Shown: positions 8,290-17,180, numbered from the stretch's first letter. The stretch: DNA of 64,000 bases from Syntrophomonas sp. (GCA_016841425.1 JAENZE010000002.1:251575-315574); one strand, 5' to 3'. Numbers and translations are program-made. Notes: a model not told the origin generated them from the sequence alone.

Positions 8290-8318
8290 AAAATACCATT
8301 ATGGAAACCTTTATGCAA
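8290..8318 (-). promoter_or_regulatory. Putative promoter of the trpS T-box
   Basis: On the minus strand TTGCAT (complement of 8313-8318) and TATTTT (complement of 8290-8295) are spaced by 17 bases, just upstream of the T-box. Confidence 0.45.
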
Positions 8319-8354
8319 GTCTAAACACCAAATAATCTGCGGCGGTTTAATTTA

Positions 8355-8383
8355 TTGCAATTAACAGGATTATATAATATTAT
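8355..8383 (+). promoter_or_regulatory. Putative promoter of the MarR-family gene
   Basis: TTGCAA (8355-8360) and TATTAT (8378-8383) are spaced by 17 bases, about 80 bases before the ATG. An overlapping TATAAT at 8373-8378 has too short a spacer. Confidence 0.45.
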
Positions 8384-8462
8384 GATTAAAGATTATCTAA
8401 GATTAAATAATACACTTTGAGCGTATTTGTCTTTGTATTTTCAGGAAAAGGAGTATTAGCCT

Positions 8463-8888
8463 ATGGACAGATTAAATGCATATGTTTGTTTTAATATGCG
8501 TGCCGCTATGAAAAAAATCGATCGTGTATTTAGCAGTAAACTTGAAGAAATAGGTATCAGTATACCCCAGTCATTTATACTTTTTTGTCTGCAGGAAGAA
8601 AATGGGCTAACCCTTAAGGAAATAGGCAGTCGGACTCTTATTGACAGTTCGTCCATGACCGTATTAGTAGACAAACTCGAAAAGGATGAACTGGTTAAAA
8701 GAAAGCTAGATTCCCAGGATAGACGAGCTATAAGGGTATTCATAACTGAAGCTGGTATGGACATGGCGGAAAAGATTTCTATCGTGATATCAAATTTAAA
8801 TACGTTATTATTCGATCTACTAGGTGAGGGAAATCAAAAAGAATTTATTCATGGATTAAATAATATTGTTACTGGCATCGAAGAATAA
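8463..8888 (+). CDS. MarR-family transcriptional regulator
   Basis: 141 residues with the winged-helix layout of MarR proteins. The recognition-helix region GLTLKEIGSRTLIDSSSMT covers about residues 51-69. The wing KRKLDSQDRRAIRVFITEAG follows at about 78-97, with the conserved DxRD/R-type segment DSQDRRA. No sensing cysteine pair is obvious. ATG start after AAAGGAG. The gene is monocistronic: a terminator follows at once and the next gene is on the other strand, so its target cannot be read from context. It may regulate itself or the neighbouring membrane protein. Confidence 0.85.
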   Translation: MDRLNAYVCFNMRAAMKKIDRVFSSKLEEIGISIPQSFILFCLQEENGLTLKEIGSRTLIDSSSMTVLVDKLEKDELVKRKLDSQDRRAIRVFITEAGMDMAEKISIVISNLNTLLFDLLGEGNQKEFIHGLNNIVTGIEE

Positions 8889-8923
8889 TATAAACCTGGA
8901 AAAAAGACAGGTGAGATAATTTG

Positions 8924-8954
8924 GGCTGCAGCTTAAACGAGAGATGCAGCCTTT
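8924..8954 (+). terminator. Terminator after the MarR gene
   Basis: GGCTGCA (8924-8930) pairs with TGCAGCC (8945-8951), followed by TTT. It lies between convergent genes. Confidence 0.65.
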
Positions 8955-9010
8955 ATGGTTTCACCTTATTAACCTGTAGGCGGGAGTCCGGTTGCACTAA
9001 AATTTTTAAT

Positions 9011-11263
9011 CTAAAGCCGGGTTTCCTCATGCTTGCTCATCATTAGCAGGAAAGGCATTACCAGGTAAATGCTGGTGGTAGAAGCTGCCACAATACCGGA
9101 ATCATTTACGATTAAAGCCACCAGTGCAGCAGTTACTATGCCAACAAAACCTTTTAGAATAACGGGACGACGGGCAAAGAGGTTTTTCATAGCCCCTACC
9201 GGGAAATAAATGAATGTAGCCAGTACTAAAAGAATTGCTATAAATACCCGGCTCCATATAGTGTATCTGATGAGCTTAATGTTAACCTGCAGCTTACGCA
9301 TTATTATTGTAAGAGCTTCCTGCCATCCTCCTCCCATTATCTGTTGTGCTGCTCTGCCTATGTGTGACTGGAGTTCAGTGGGGCGGTTCATATCATAAAC
9401 ACTTATCCCCAGTATAGTAACAATAATTATTCCAATAATACTCAAGCAGCCAATGAAATTTAGTCTCATTTCGCTGAAAAGATATAAACTGACCAGAAAA
9501 GCTAATGGAGCTGTAATTACCCCATCGGATTGGGCTCCCAGAGAAGGCATGCCAATAAGATAACACTGAGAGAAAAAGAATAGCGCCAAAAATAATAACA
9601 TCCACTTGTTTTTATACTTTTCAAATAGAGCTGCTCCTGCAGCTATCGAGGCGCCAATCAGTATACCCATATATTCGTTGCCGATCCCATAGTAACGAGC
9701 TCCTGACATAGGATCATAACCCAGAACTGAACATTGAATTAAGCTGGTGCCGGTTATAACGTCTACATCTAAAGCAAGTACGGTAATAATGCTAAGAACT
9801 ACAAAGGATTGGAACCCGTTTCCTCTGCTTAGTAACAGAGACAGGGCAGTTAATATGAGTGTAGACAGAATGGCGACCAGGATGTAAAGCCAATCATAGG
9901 CCAGGCTTAATAATCCCAGGAATAATAATACCAGGGGAAAACATACCATGGCAATAATTATGGGCTGCAAAAGATACTGGAGCTTTTTAAACTTGAGTAT
10001 TATTATTGATGCAAATAATAACGTAATTATGAGTCCGCCTACATAGCCTTTTATGAGGGGCACTCTTAAACGGGTAGTGGTACTGGTATGATTGGCTAAT
10101 TGCTGGGCCTGCTCCAGTGTGTTTATCTGGGGGGCGTCTATATTCTGAATGGGTCTGCCTATCATGGAGTTGTCCGTATCTTTTAAATCATAGAAGTTCA
10201 ATATGGTAGGAGCTATATCGGTGTTTGCTATTATGTATTCGCGCTGGGTGGCCGGGGATGTTAAATACCCTTTATTAATTCCAAATCCACTGGCAATGAT
10301 GGGGGCAAAATTGTTTTTATTTGCTACTTCTAAACGGGAAGAAGAAGGGCTTACTATAAGGAACAAATCCTCGGAATAGTCTACTTCAGCATTTAGCCAA
10401 CCGGCAAAGTCGTCTATTTCTTGAAGTATTCTGCTTTTTTCCTTCTGCATGACTTCTTCAAAGGCAGCCGGTGAATTTTCCAGACGTGCCAGATCAGACA
10501 AATCGATGATTAGCAGATCTGATTCTTCTGATAAATAAGAAGTTTGTTTTTTAAGGTATTCATAGTTGGTTTTATAGCTAAGTATGCTATCCTGAGGAAT
10601 AAGACGCATAGAATCACCTACGTCTCCTAAGGCCACTTTACCGCTGGCGTCCATGCCTATAGCTACTACCGGGCGCATTAAATCAGTACCAATATCTGCA
10701 TTTCCTAAAACCCCGGTTAGGTATCCATTATCAGCCAGGATCTGCCCCATAGATCCTGGAATAGTCGTTACACTTTCGCTTTCCATGCCCACCAGTATAT
10801 CTGGCAGATTTACCAGTAGGCAAGCACTATCACCAGGTTGCCAGGAGGTAATATTCTTATAAAACACTGAAGCGATTTGATGCTGCCCGGGTACCGTTTC
10901 GTCCTTATTAAAGCCCATCAATCCACTCTTATTGGTGCGAGCTAGATTTCCCGCTCCAATAGTAAGGTAGGTATTCATTGTATTGTATCCCCTGAGGGTA
11001 CGGGTACTGCATAGACCAACCGCCCCCTTATTGATAATCTCGGATAGATGAGGGGTAGATGTTTCGCTGATATCATTAATGGAGAGCTTATCAATTATCA
11101 GCAGATATACCTGGCCTGTTTTCGGCTGCGCAGATACCGATGCGTATGCAGGTGACAGAAGGGGAAGAATAAATATAACCATTAATAGCATGCTGATTAA
11201 AATCTGCCAGTTTTTAATTCCAGTGAGGTTCAATTGGAATGACAAAAAAGTTATCTTTTTCAT
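9011..11263 (-). CDS. Membrane protein with an alkaline-phosphatase-like ectodomain
   Basis: About 750 residues from the ATG at 11261-11263, preferred over an upstream GTG because AGGAG lies six bases before it and a signal anchor (WQILISMLLMVIFILPLL) follows. After the anchor comes a soluble region of about 350 residues with alkaline-phosphatase/sulfatase-like signs: YLLIIDKLS near the start and NTDIAPTILNFYDL near its end. The rest has roughly ten membrane spans. The usual metal-binding Asp/Thr set is not clearly complete, so enzyme activity is uncertain. A sugar-phosphate or lipid headgroup transferase is conceivable; the true role is unknown. Monocistronic on the minus strand. Confidence 0.7.
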   Translation of the reverse strand: MKKITFLSFQLNLTGIKNWQILISMLLMVIFILPLLSPAYASVSAQPKTGQVYLLIIDKLSINDISETSTPHLSEIINKGAVGLCSTRTLRGYNTMNTYLTIGAGNLARTNKSGLMGFNKDETVPGQHQIASVFYKNITSWQPGDSACLLVNLPDILVGMESESVTTIPGSMGQILADNGYLTGVLGNADIGTDLMRPVVAIGMDASGKVALGDVGDSMRLIPQDSILSYKTNYEYLKKQTSYLSEESDLLIIDLSDLARLENSPAAFEEVMQKEKSRILQEIDDFAGWLNAEVDYSEDLFLIVSPSSSRLEVANKNNFAPIIASGFGINKGYLTSPATQREYIIANTDIAPTILNFYDLKDTDNSMIGRPIQNIDAPQINTLEQAQQLANHTSTTTRLRVPLIKGYVGGLIITLLFASIIILKFKKLQYLLQPIIIAMVCFPLVLLFLGLLSLAYDWLYILVAILSTLILTALSLLLSRGNGFQSFVVLSIITVLALDVDVITGTSLIQCSVLGYDPMSGARYYGIGNEYMGILIGASIAAGAALFEKYKNKWMLLFLALFFFSQCYLIGMPSLGAQSDGVITAPLAFLVSLYLFSEMRLNFIGCLSIIGIIIVTILGISVYDMNRPTELQSHIGRAAQQIMGGGWQEALTIIMRKLQVNIKLIRYTIWSRVFIAILLVLATFIYFPVGAMKNLFARRPVILKGFVGIVTAALVALIVNDSGIVAASTTSIYLVMPFLLMMSKHEETRL

Positions 11264-11506
11264 ATAAGCTCCTCTGCAGCTAATATTAATAATTCTGACC
11301 ACTTCTTATATATTCTAGTATAAAAATGTTATATTAGCCAAAAAAATATGATTGATTAATAACAGATTGTTTAATGAATACTCAACTAATCATGTTAGTA
11401 AACTTGGCCAGATCAAGCTGCATATTATAGTAATTGAAGAATACTGGTTTCTATTCTGCTGTACCCCTTATATTTACCATAATTTAAAGAAAAATAGAGT
11501 CATTTA
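11264..11506. other. AT-rich intergenic region, no gene seen
   Basis: Divergent spacer between the membrane protein (minus) and speD (plus). It must hold the minus-strand promoter, but no hexamer pair stands out. No riboswitch or repeat was recognised. Confidence 0.5.
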
Positions 11507-11534
11507 TTGACATGCAGCAGAAATATGCTAAAAT
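11507..11534 (+). promoter_or_regulatory. Strong putative promoter of speD
   Basis: Consensus TTGACA (11507-11512) and TAAAAT (11529-11534) with a 16-base spacer, about 85 bases before the speD start. Confidence 0.7.
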
Positions 11535-11619
11535 TCTACATGTGCCAAACATCAGATAGGTTTTTAAATAACTGAAAGGGAGGTTTGGGAAAACAAAAAA
11601 TCATAGGGAGGCGATATTA

Positions 11620-12000
11620 TTGCAGTCTTTAGGGCGTCATGTACTTGCCGAGGTGTACGGATGTCGGTTTGATGTGTTAAATGATGTCCGGCAGGTTGAG
11701 GACATCATGGTTAACGCTGCTTTGGAGGCTGGTGCTGAAGTCAGAGAAGTCGTATTTCACAAATTCAGCCCGCAGGGTGTGAGTGGAGTGGTTGTGATTT
11801 CAGAGTCCCACCTGGCGATTCATACCTGGCCCGAACTGGGGTATGCTGCTGTAGATGTCTTCACATGTGGGGATTCGGTTAATCCATGGGATGCATGTAA
11901 ATATCTCCAGGAACAATTTGGAGCAGATTACGTGGATGCTTCCGAAGTTAAACGAGGATTAATTGAAAAACAGGAAGAGCGCCTGGCGGTAAATATTTAG
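11620..12000 (+). CDS. speD: S-adenosylmethionine decarboxylase proenzyme
   Basis: Produces decarboxylated S-adenosylmethionine, the aminopropyl donor for SpeE. 126 residues, the short bacterial class. The self-processing site is in [13 protein letters not shown], with Glu62-Ser63 as the cleavage pair and Ser63 as pyruvoyl precursor. Residues downstream (DVFTCGDS) carry the conserved catalytic Cys. TTG start (11620-11622) after GGGAGG. It stands alone, with its own strong promoter and terminator, 9 kb from speE/speB. Both decarboxylases of the pathway here are pyruvoyl enzymes, so the route needs no PLP at these steps. Confidence 0.95.
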   Translation: MQSLGRHVLAEVYGCRFDVLNDVRQVEDIMVNAALEAGAEVREVVFHKFSPQGVSGVVVISESHLAIHTWPELGYAAVDVFTCGDSVNPWDACKYLQEQFGADYVDASEVKRGLIEKQEERLAVNI

Positions 12001-12056
12001 GAGGGATACTATTTTAGTAGACCGATGCAGGTTTAGATATAGTTATAACTGTCTCT

Positions 12057-12101
12057 AACAAGCCTTACTTGAATTGTGAACTGCAAGTAAGGCTTGTTTT
12101 T
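12057..12101 (+). terminator. Strong terminator after speD
   Basis: A perfect 15-bp stem, AACAAGCCTTACTTG (12057-12071) with CAAGTAAGGCTTGTT (12084-12098), ends in a T run. Confidence 0.9.
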
Positions 12102-12127
12102 ATTGAGGGTCACGGCGCAAAAAAAAT

Positions 12128-12210
12128 TTGTAAGATGATAGGAATTTTCCTATTATAATGATAGATGAGTTATAAGCTAATCATGCTTAATGATAATGAT
12201 AATGAATATC
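12128..12210 (+). promoter_or_regulatory. Putative promoter with two operator-like palindromes, one Fur-box-like
   Basis: TTGTAA (12128-12133) and TATTAT (12151-12156) are spaced by 17 bases. A palindrome ATAGGAA-TT-TTCCTAT (12138-12153) fills the spacer. Downstream, GATAATGATAATGAATATC (12192-12210) matches 17 of 19 bases of the classical Fur box. Either site could let a repressor block the menaquinone cluster that starts at 12245. This is motif matching by eye only. Confidence 0.5.
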
Positions 12211-12244
12211 ATAAGCGCCTGGGAATTTAGAAGGAAGAAAATAC

Positions 12245-13078
12245 ATGGAGAAGATTGGGCCGGTCAGCTATAAAATAGATGTAAGAATTAGGAGAGAGAA
12301 AGAAGGAAGCGGAGGATCTGAGGGGGATGTTATGGTTTTTCAATTTACCAGGGATTTAAGTACAGAATTGCTCGATGTGGATGGTTTATTTAAAAAAAGC
12401 ATACTGCCCTGGTGGCAGGAAATAGAGATTTACATGGAATTAATAAGATTGGATCATACCTGGAGAACACTCCCGGCAGTTGTATTCAGCATATACCGGG
12501 GTACTGGTTTTAATCGCGAGTTCTGTATATCAATGGCCAATATTTTTAAAGTTCTTTATTTATCTGTTTTTATTCATGAATTAATTAAGGATGATGAAGA
12601 GGGACAGGAATTTAATCAGGACATGCAGTTTTCCATTCTTATAGGTGACTTCATGTTTGGGCGTATTCTGGCACTCCTTATTGAGGCAGGAGCGGACAGG
12701 CTTTTACCTATATTTTCTGATATGATATGTGAAATAAATGAAGGAATGGTTAAGAGGTACAAACTTGGTGGGAATCAGGAGGAGTTTATAGAGAATACCA
12801 GAGCATCTTTCTATAAAACTGCTTTTTTGACGGCAGCTTATTATGCAGGAAAGAATATGGAAGAACAGGAGTGTTTCAAAGAAGCAGGTTATAAGCTGGG
12901 ACTGGCGTTAGAATTTTTAAAAGACGAAGTGCTGCGGGAAGAAGCCCTATCATATCTGGGAGACAGCGAAGAGTTATTGAGCTCACAACAGGGAAGCATG
13001 ATTAGCACCTCAATGGGACCAATCTATGAGGAGATGCGCAGCTTTCTTACAGCCAGCAACAAACTGGCAGTGGTTTAA
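12245..13078 (+). CDS. Degenerate trans-prenyl-synthase-like protein of the menaquinone cluster
   Basis: 277 residues from ATG 12245; an alternative ATG at 12332 with a GAGGGGG site would remove a low-complexity N-terminus (29 residues). Parts resemble polyprenyl diphosphate synthases: IHELIKDDEEG where these enzymes have HDDxxD, then ILIGDFMFGRILALL in place of the GNY/DYLFARA region, and FYKTAFLTAAYYAG in place of the KTA segment. The first Asp motif is altered (DDEEG) and no second DDxxD is present. It is therefore probably not a working synthase by itself. It may be a partner subunit of the synthase at 16161, analogous to the small subunit of Bacillus heptaprenyl diphosphate synthase. This role is inference. 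Confidence 0.5.
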   Translation: MEKIGPVSYKIDVRIRREKEGSGGSEGDVMVFQFTRDLSTELLDVDGLFKKSILPWWQEIEIYMELIRLDHTWRTLPAVVFSIYRGTGFNREFCISMANIFKVLYLSVFIHELIKDDEEGQEFNQDMQFSILIGDFMFGRILALLIEAGADRLLPIFSDMICEINEGMVKRYKLGGNQEEFIENTRASFYKTAFLTAAYYAGKNMEEQECFKEAGYKLGLALEFLKDEVLREEALSYLGDSEELLSSQQGSMISTSMGPIYEEMRSFLTASNKLAVV

Positions 13079-13115
13079 GCAAAAAGTTATATTGGGTGAA
13101 ATTTGTTTATCTAAT

Positions 13116-13138
13116 GGCAGGCTTGGTACAAGCATGCC
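13116..13138 (+). other. Intercistronic hairpin
   Basis: GGCAGGCTTG (13116-13125) and CAAGCATGCC (13129-13138) pair with one mismatch around a 3-base loop, without a proper T run. It may modulate read-through into the UbiD-type gene. Confidence 0.35.
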
Positions 13139-13175
13139 GTTTATTATGAAAACCTATTAATACGGGGGGATAGCT

Positions 13176-14624
13176 GTGGCCTATAAGGATTTGCACGAAT
13201 TCATTCAGGTCCTGGAAAAGAATGATGAATTAATACGAGTTACTACTGAAGTTGACCCGGAATTAGAAATTACAGAAATTACTGATCGAGTAAGCAAAAT
13301 GTATGGACCGGCTCTGCTGTTTGAAAATGTTAAAGGTTCAAATATGCCGGTACTAATAAATGCTTATGGCAGCAAAAGTCGTATGGCATTAAGCCTGGGT
13401 GTTCAGAACCTGGATGATATTGCCGCCGAAATTCTGGAATTCATACAGATTGCAGATAATGTACCTGCCTCCATGCTGGATAAGGTTAAGATACTCCCTC
13501 GTTTAGCTCAGATTTCGTCTTATATGCCCAAAATAGTCAAAAACGGGGCCTGCCAGGAAGTGATAGATTATGAACCATCCCTGGATAGATTACCGGTTTT
13601 GAAATGCTGGCCGGAAGATGCAGGACGATTTATTACTCTGCCTCAAGTTTACACAAGAAATCCAGATAACGGTAAGAGAAATTCTGGAATGTATCGTCTG
13701 CAGGTTTTTGATAACAGGACTACCGGTATGCACTGGCATATTCATCACGATGGAGCTGAAAATTATCGAAAAAACTGCGAACTGGGTCAGGCTACCGAGG
13801 TTGCTGTAGCCCTGGGAGGAGATCCGGCTGTTACCTACGCTGCGACTGCGCCCCTGCCCAAAGATATTGATGAATTAATTTTTGCCGGGTTTCTAAGGAA
13901 AAAACCCGTAGAATTAGTTAAGTGCAAAACAGTTGATCTAGAGGTTCCAGCTGATGCGGAGATAATAATCGAGGGATATGTTGATCCCATCGAGCGCAGA
14001 ATTGAAGGACCCTTTGGTGACCATACCGGTTATTACTCTCTGGCGGGCGAATATCCGGTATTTCATATTAAATGTATTACCCATAAAAAGAATGCAGTTT
14101 ATCCGACCACTATCGTAGGAAAACCTCCCCAGGAGGATTGCTATATGGCTCTGGCTACTGAACGTATATTTTTACCGTTGTTAAAGTTCCAGCTGCCCGA
14201 GGTTATTGATATGCACTTGCCCATGGAAGGTGTATTCCACAACTGTGTGCTGCTTTCGATTAAAAAGAGTTTTCCCGGTCATGCCAGGAAAATAATGAGT
14301 TCTTTATGGGGTATGGGACAAATGATGTTTGCCAAGTTCATCGTGGTTGTCGATGAAGACGTTAATGTTCAAAATGTCTCGGAAGTGATGTGGAAAGTAT
14401 TTAATAATGTTGATCCGCGCAGAGATACGATGATTGTTGACGGACCCCTGGAAGTTTTAGACCATTCCGCTCCGTTGCCATTGCTCGGTTCTAAGATGGG
14501 TATAGATGCTACCCGGAAATTTCCGGAAGAGGGACATAATCGGGAGTGGCCTAAGGATATAGCTATGAGCAAGGATATAATTGATATGGTAAATAAAAAA
14601 TGGAGCGAATACGGAATTGAATAA
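13176..14624 (+). CDS. mqnL: UbiD-family decarboxylase, menaquinone biosynthesis
   Basis: Probably removes the carboxyl group of the prenylated dihydroxynaphthoate in the late futalosine route to menaquinone, using prenylated FMN. 482 residues, usual for UbiD. Typical motifs are GMYRLQVFD and MHWHIHHDGA (about residues 171-195) and IEGPFGDHTGYYSLAGEYP (about 275-293), which bind cofactor and metal. GTG start (13176) with GGGGGGATA upstream. The next gene (UbiA type) overlaps it by eight bases and a UbiX-type gene follows, the usual trio. The early futalosine genes are not in this window, so pathway placement is inferred from the cluster. Confidence 0.85.
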   Translation: MAYKDLHEFIQVLEKNDELIRVTTEVDPELEITEITDRVSKMYGPALLFENVKGSNMPVLINAYGSKSRMALSLGVQNLDDIAAEILEFIQIADNVPASMLDKVKILPRLAQISSYMPKIVKNGACQEVIDYEPSLDRLPVLKCWPEDAGRFITLPQVYTRNPDNGKRNSGMYRLQVFDNRTTGMHWHIHHDGAENYRKNCELGQATEVAVALGGDPAVTYAATAPLPKDIDELIFAGFLRKKPVELVKCKTVDLEVPADAEIIIEGYVDPIERRIEGPFGDHTGYYSLAGEYPVFHIKCITHKKNAVYPTTIVGKPPQEDCYMALATERIFLPLLKFQLPEVIDMHLPMEGVFHNCVLLSIKKSFPGHARKIMSSLWGMGQMMFAKFIVVVDEDVNVQNVSEVMWKVFNNVDPRRDTMIVDGPLEVLDHSAPLPLLGSKMGIDATRKFPEEGHNREWPKDIAMSKDIIDMVNKKWSEYGIE

Positions 14625-15465
14625 ATTAGGTAAGTTTCTTAAGTTAATAGATTTCAGCCATACTCTTTTTGGGCTGCCATTTGCATATTTAGGTGCTATT
14701 TTAGCTGTGGGGGGTATACCAGCGTTTTATCAGTTATTCTGGATTACGGTGGCTATGATAGCTGCCCGGACTGCTGCCCTTTGTTTAAATCGCTTGATTG
14801 ACAGAAGCATTGATAAGGCGAATCCACGTACTTCGGGATGGATTCTGCCATCAGGGCAGCTATCCATACCTTTAATATGGACAGCGGTTTTCTTTTTTCT
14901 GTTCTGGCTCTTTTTTGCGGCATCAAAACTTAATCCCCTATGCTTAAAACTTTCTCCTCTGGCAGTAATTGTGCTGTGGGGCTATTCTTACACTAAACGT
15001 TTTACCTGGTGGTGTCATCTAATATTAGGGATTGCGATTGGAACTGGTACAGTAGGGGCCTGGATCGCCGTTACTGGTACCTTTGATTGGTATCCAATAG
15101 TACTGGGTATGGCAGTTGCATGCTGGATAGCTGGTTTTGATACCATGTACGCCTGTCAGGATATTGAGTTTGACAGAAAAAACCATCTTTATTCTATACC
15201 TGCTCGTTTTGGCGAAACGGGTGCCCTTAGATTTTCGGCATGGTTTCATTTTTTTGCCGTGTTTTTCTTATTTGTTAATGGGGTAATTCTCGGTTTGGGT
15301 ATCTGTTATTATCTGGGTGTAGGGTTTGCTGCAGTGATACTCATCTATGAACATATAATCGTTAAACCTGGGAATTTAAGCAGGGTTAATTTTGCTTCTT
15401 TTAAAATAAATCATTATGTTGGGCTGATAATATTTGCAGCAACGCTAATGGACATACTAATATAA
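14617..15465 (+). CDS. mqnP: UbiA-family prenyltransferase, menaquinone biosynthesis
   Basis: Attaches the polyprenyl tail to the naphthoate ring in the membrane. 282 residues with about eight hydrophobic spans. Both Asp motifs are present: NRLIDRSIDKANPRT (near residue 58, NxxxDxxxD) and DIEFDRKNHLYSIPARFGE (near 181). TTG start overlapping the UbiD stop by eight bases, which implies coupled translation. A 4-hydroxybenzoate substrate is possible in principle. The neighbouring UbiD, UbiX and polyprenyl synthase genes, in an anaerobe, favour dihydroxynaphthoate and menaquinone. Confidence 0.87.
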   Translation: MNKLGKFLKLIDFSHTLFGLPFAYLGAILAVGGIPAFYQLFWITVAMIAARTAALCLNRLIDRSIDKANPRTSGWILPSGQLSIPLIWTAVFFFLFWLFFAASKLNPLCLKLSPLAVIVLWGYSYTKRFTWWCHLILGIAIGTGTVGAWIAVTGTFDWYPIVLGMAVACWIAGFDTMYACQDIEFDRKNHLYSIPARFGETGALRFSAWFHFFAVFFLFVNGVILGLGICYYLGVGFAAVILIYEHIIVKPGNLSRVNFASFKINHYVGLIIFAATLMDILI

Positions 15466-15496
15466 ATCTGCTTTAGAGTAAACGTGGGGGATAGTT

Positions 15497-16078
15497 GTGG
15501 GAAAGTATATTGTAGCAATAAGTGGTGCCAGCGGGGCAGTTTACGGCATAAGACTACTGCGGGAACTACTGCTGCGAGATAATGAACTGCATATACTGGT
15601 GAGTGAGCCTGCTTCGTTGGTAATTGGCCACGAGTTAGGTTGGGACTTATCGGGTTCGGTGGAAAAGACCTTTAGAAATTATCTGCCGAATGGGGATATC
15701 TATTTTTATGATAACAATGATATTGCTGCTCCATTGGCAAGCGGGTCATTTATTACGGATGCTATGGTTATAATTCCCTGCAGCATGGCCTGTATTTCTG
15801 GAATAGCTGTAGGAAGTTCCAGAAATTTGATGGAAAGAACCGCCGATGTTATGTTAAAAGAAAAGCGTCGTCTGATACTGGTGCCTCGTGAAACACCTCT
15901 GAATTCTATTCACTTACGTAACATGTTAACCTTATCTGATTTGGGGGCTCACCTTGTACCTGCTATGCCAGCCTTTTACCACCAGCCCCATACGGTAGAG
16001 GATATGATTAATTTCATAGTTGGTAAGGTGATGGATGCCCTTAATATTTCCCATGATATTTTCCAAAGATATAAGTAA
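15497..16078 (+). CDS. ubiX: UbiX-family flavin prenyltransferase
   Basis: Makes prenylated FMN, the cofactor needed by the UbiD-type decarboxylase two genes upstream. 193 residues with the Rossmann-like start IVAISGASGAVYGIRLLREL (residues 4-23). It has the phosphate-binding IIPCSMACISGIAVGSS (about 96-112) and LVPRETPLNSIHLRNM (about 136-151). GTG start (15497) with GTGGGGGATAG upstream. In futalosine clusters this gene is often called mqnM. Position within the run UbiD-UbiA-UbiX-polyprenyl synthase supports a shared function. Confidence 0.93.
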   Translation: MGKYIVAISGASGAVYGIRLLRELLLRDNELHILVSEPASLVIGHELGWDLSGSVEKTFRNYLPNGDIYFYDNNDIAAPLASGSFITDAMVIIPCSMACISGIAVGSSRNLMERTADVMLKEKRRLILVPRETPLNSIHLRNMLTLSDLGAHLVPAMPAFYHQPHTVEDMINFIVGKVMDALNISHDIFQRYK

Positions 16079-16160
16079 AACGGCAGGTAAACAAGAATTG
16101 GTTGGAATCTATTAAAATTAGCTATATAATAAATTGTAATTCGCGTTTGGAGAGGGAATC

Positions 16161-17129
16161 ATGCAGCATAAGCAAATGTTCAATCCGGTTGCCAGGGAAT
16201 TAGAAATGGTAGAAGGCAATTTGAAACAAAACATAAACTCGGGAGTCGATGTTCTGAACCAGGCTTCCATGCATCTAATAAAAGCCGGGGGGAAAAGACT
16301 TAGACCGGCCTTCGTTTTATTGGCCGCAAGATTCTTTATGGACAGCCTGGAGGAAATTATACCTATGGCTACTGCTCTTGAGTTAACTCACCTGGCTACT
16401 CTGGTTCATGATGATGTCATAGATAACTCAACTCTGCGGCGAGGAACTTATACCGTAAAACACCAATGGGGGAACCGGGTTTCAATTAATGCTGGGAACT
16501 ACATTTTTGCCCGGGCGCTAGCTCTAAGCGCCTCCTATAATAGAAAAGATATTCTCGAGGTACTGGCTGATGCTAGTATGAGAATTTGCGAAGGCGAGAT
16601 ATATCAAATGATGAGTTCATACAATGTAAATGTGGGGCTTAAGAACTATTTACGCCGAATAGAACGTAAAACCGCGCTGTTAATATCTGTCAGCTGTAAA
16701 CTGGGGGCTATGCTTGGTAACGCTCCCCAAGAGCAGGTTAGAGCTCTGGAGCTTTATGGGTATTATCTCGGGATGGCTTTTCAGGTAACTGACGATATCC
16801 TGGATTTTGTAGCAGACGAAGAAGTACTGGGAAAGCCAACCGGAAGCGATGTCAAGCAAGGAGTTATTACCCTGCCAGCCATTTATGCCTTGCATCACAG
16901 CCCGTATAAAATAGAATTAAAGAGGCTGTTAGCTTCACCTATCATATGTGCGGAAAATTCAGACCAGATATTGGAAATTATTTTGGATTCGGATGGAATT
17001 GAATACGCTTATTTTATTACCGAACATTTTGCGAGAAAAGCCAGAAAACAGCTGGATTATCTGCCAGATAGACCGGTAAAGGAAACCTTATATGAAATAG
17101 CGGATTTTATCTCTGCCCGTGACTATTAG
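16161..17129 (+). CDS. hepT: Polyprenyl diphosphate synthase
   Basis: Builds the long isoprenoid tail for menaquinone from farnesyl-type primer and IPP. 322 residues. Both aspartate motifs are intact: HDDVID (first DDxxD, near residue 83) and TDDILDFVAD (second, near 211). GGKRLRPAFVLLA near residue 44 and KTALLISVSCKLGA near 171 also match. Chain length (hepta, octa or other) cannot be read reliably from sequence by eye. The Asp-less relative at 12245 may be its partner. The gene ends 36 bases before the tatC reading frame region. Confidence 0.9.
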   Translation: MQHKQMFNPVARELEMVEGNLKQNINSGVDVLNQASMHLIKAGGKRLRPAFVLLAARFFMDSLEEIIPMATALELTHLATLVHDDVIDNSTLRRGTYTVKHQWGNRVSINAGNYIFARALALSASYNRKDILEVLADASMRICEGEIYQMMSSYNVNVGLKNYLRRIERKTALLISVSCKLGAMLGNAPQEQVRALELYGYYLGMAFQVTDDILDFVADEEVLGKPTGSDVKQGVITLPAIYALHHSPYKIELKRLLASPIICAENSDQILEIILDSDGIEYAYFITEHFARKARKQLDYLPDRPVKETLYEIADFISARDY

Positions 17130-17180
17130 CTTAAGAAATAATAAGCAGCCTGTAAACAGGTTGTTTTGGGGGGAATCCTT

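Noticed and set aside
9011-11302. Upstream start of the large membrane protein at 11302
   Set aside because: It adds 13 residues without a ribosome site, while the ATG at 11261-11263 has AGGAG at good spacing and is followed by a signal anchor.
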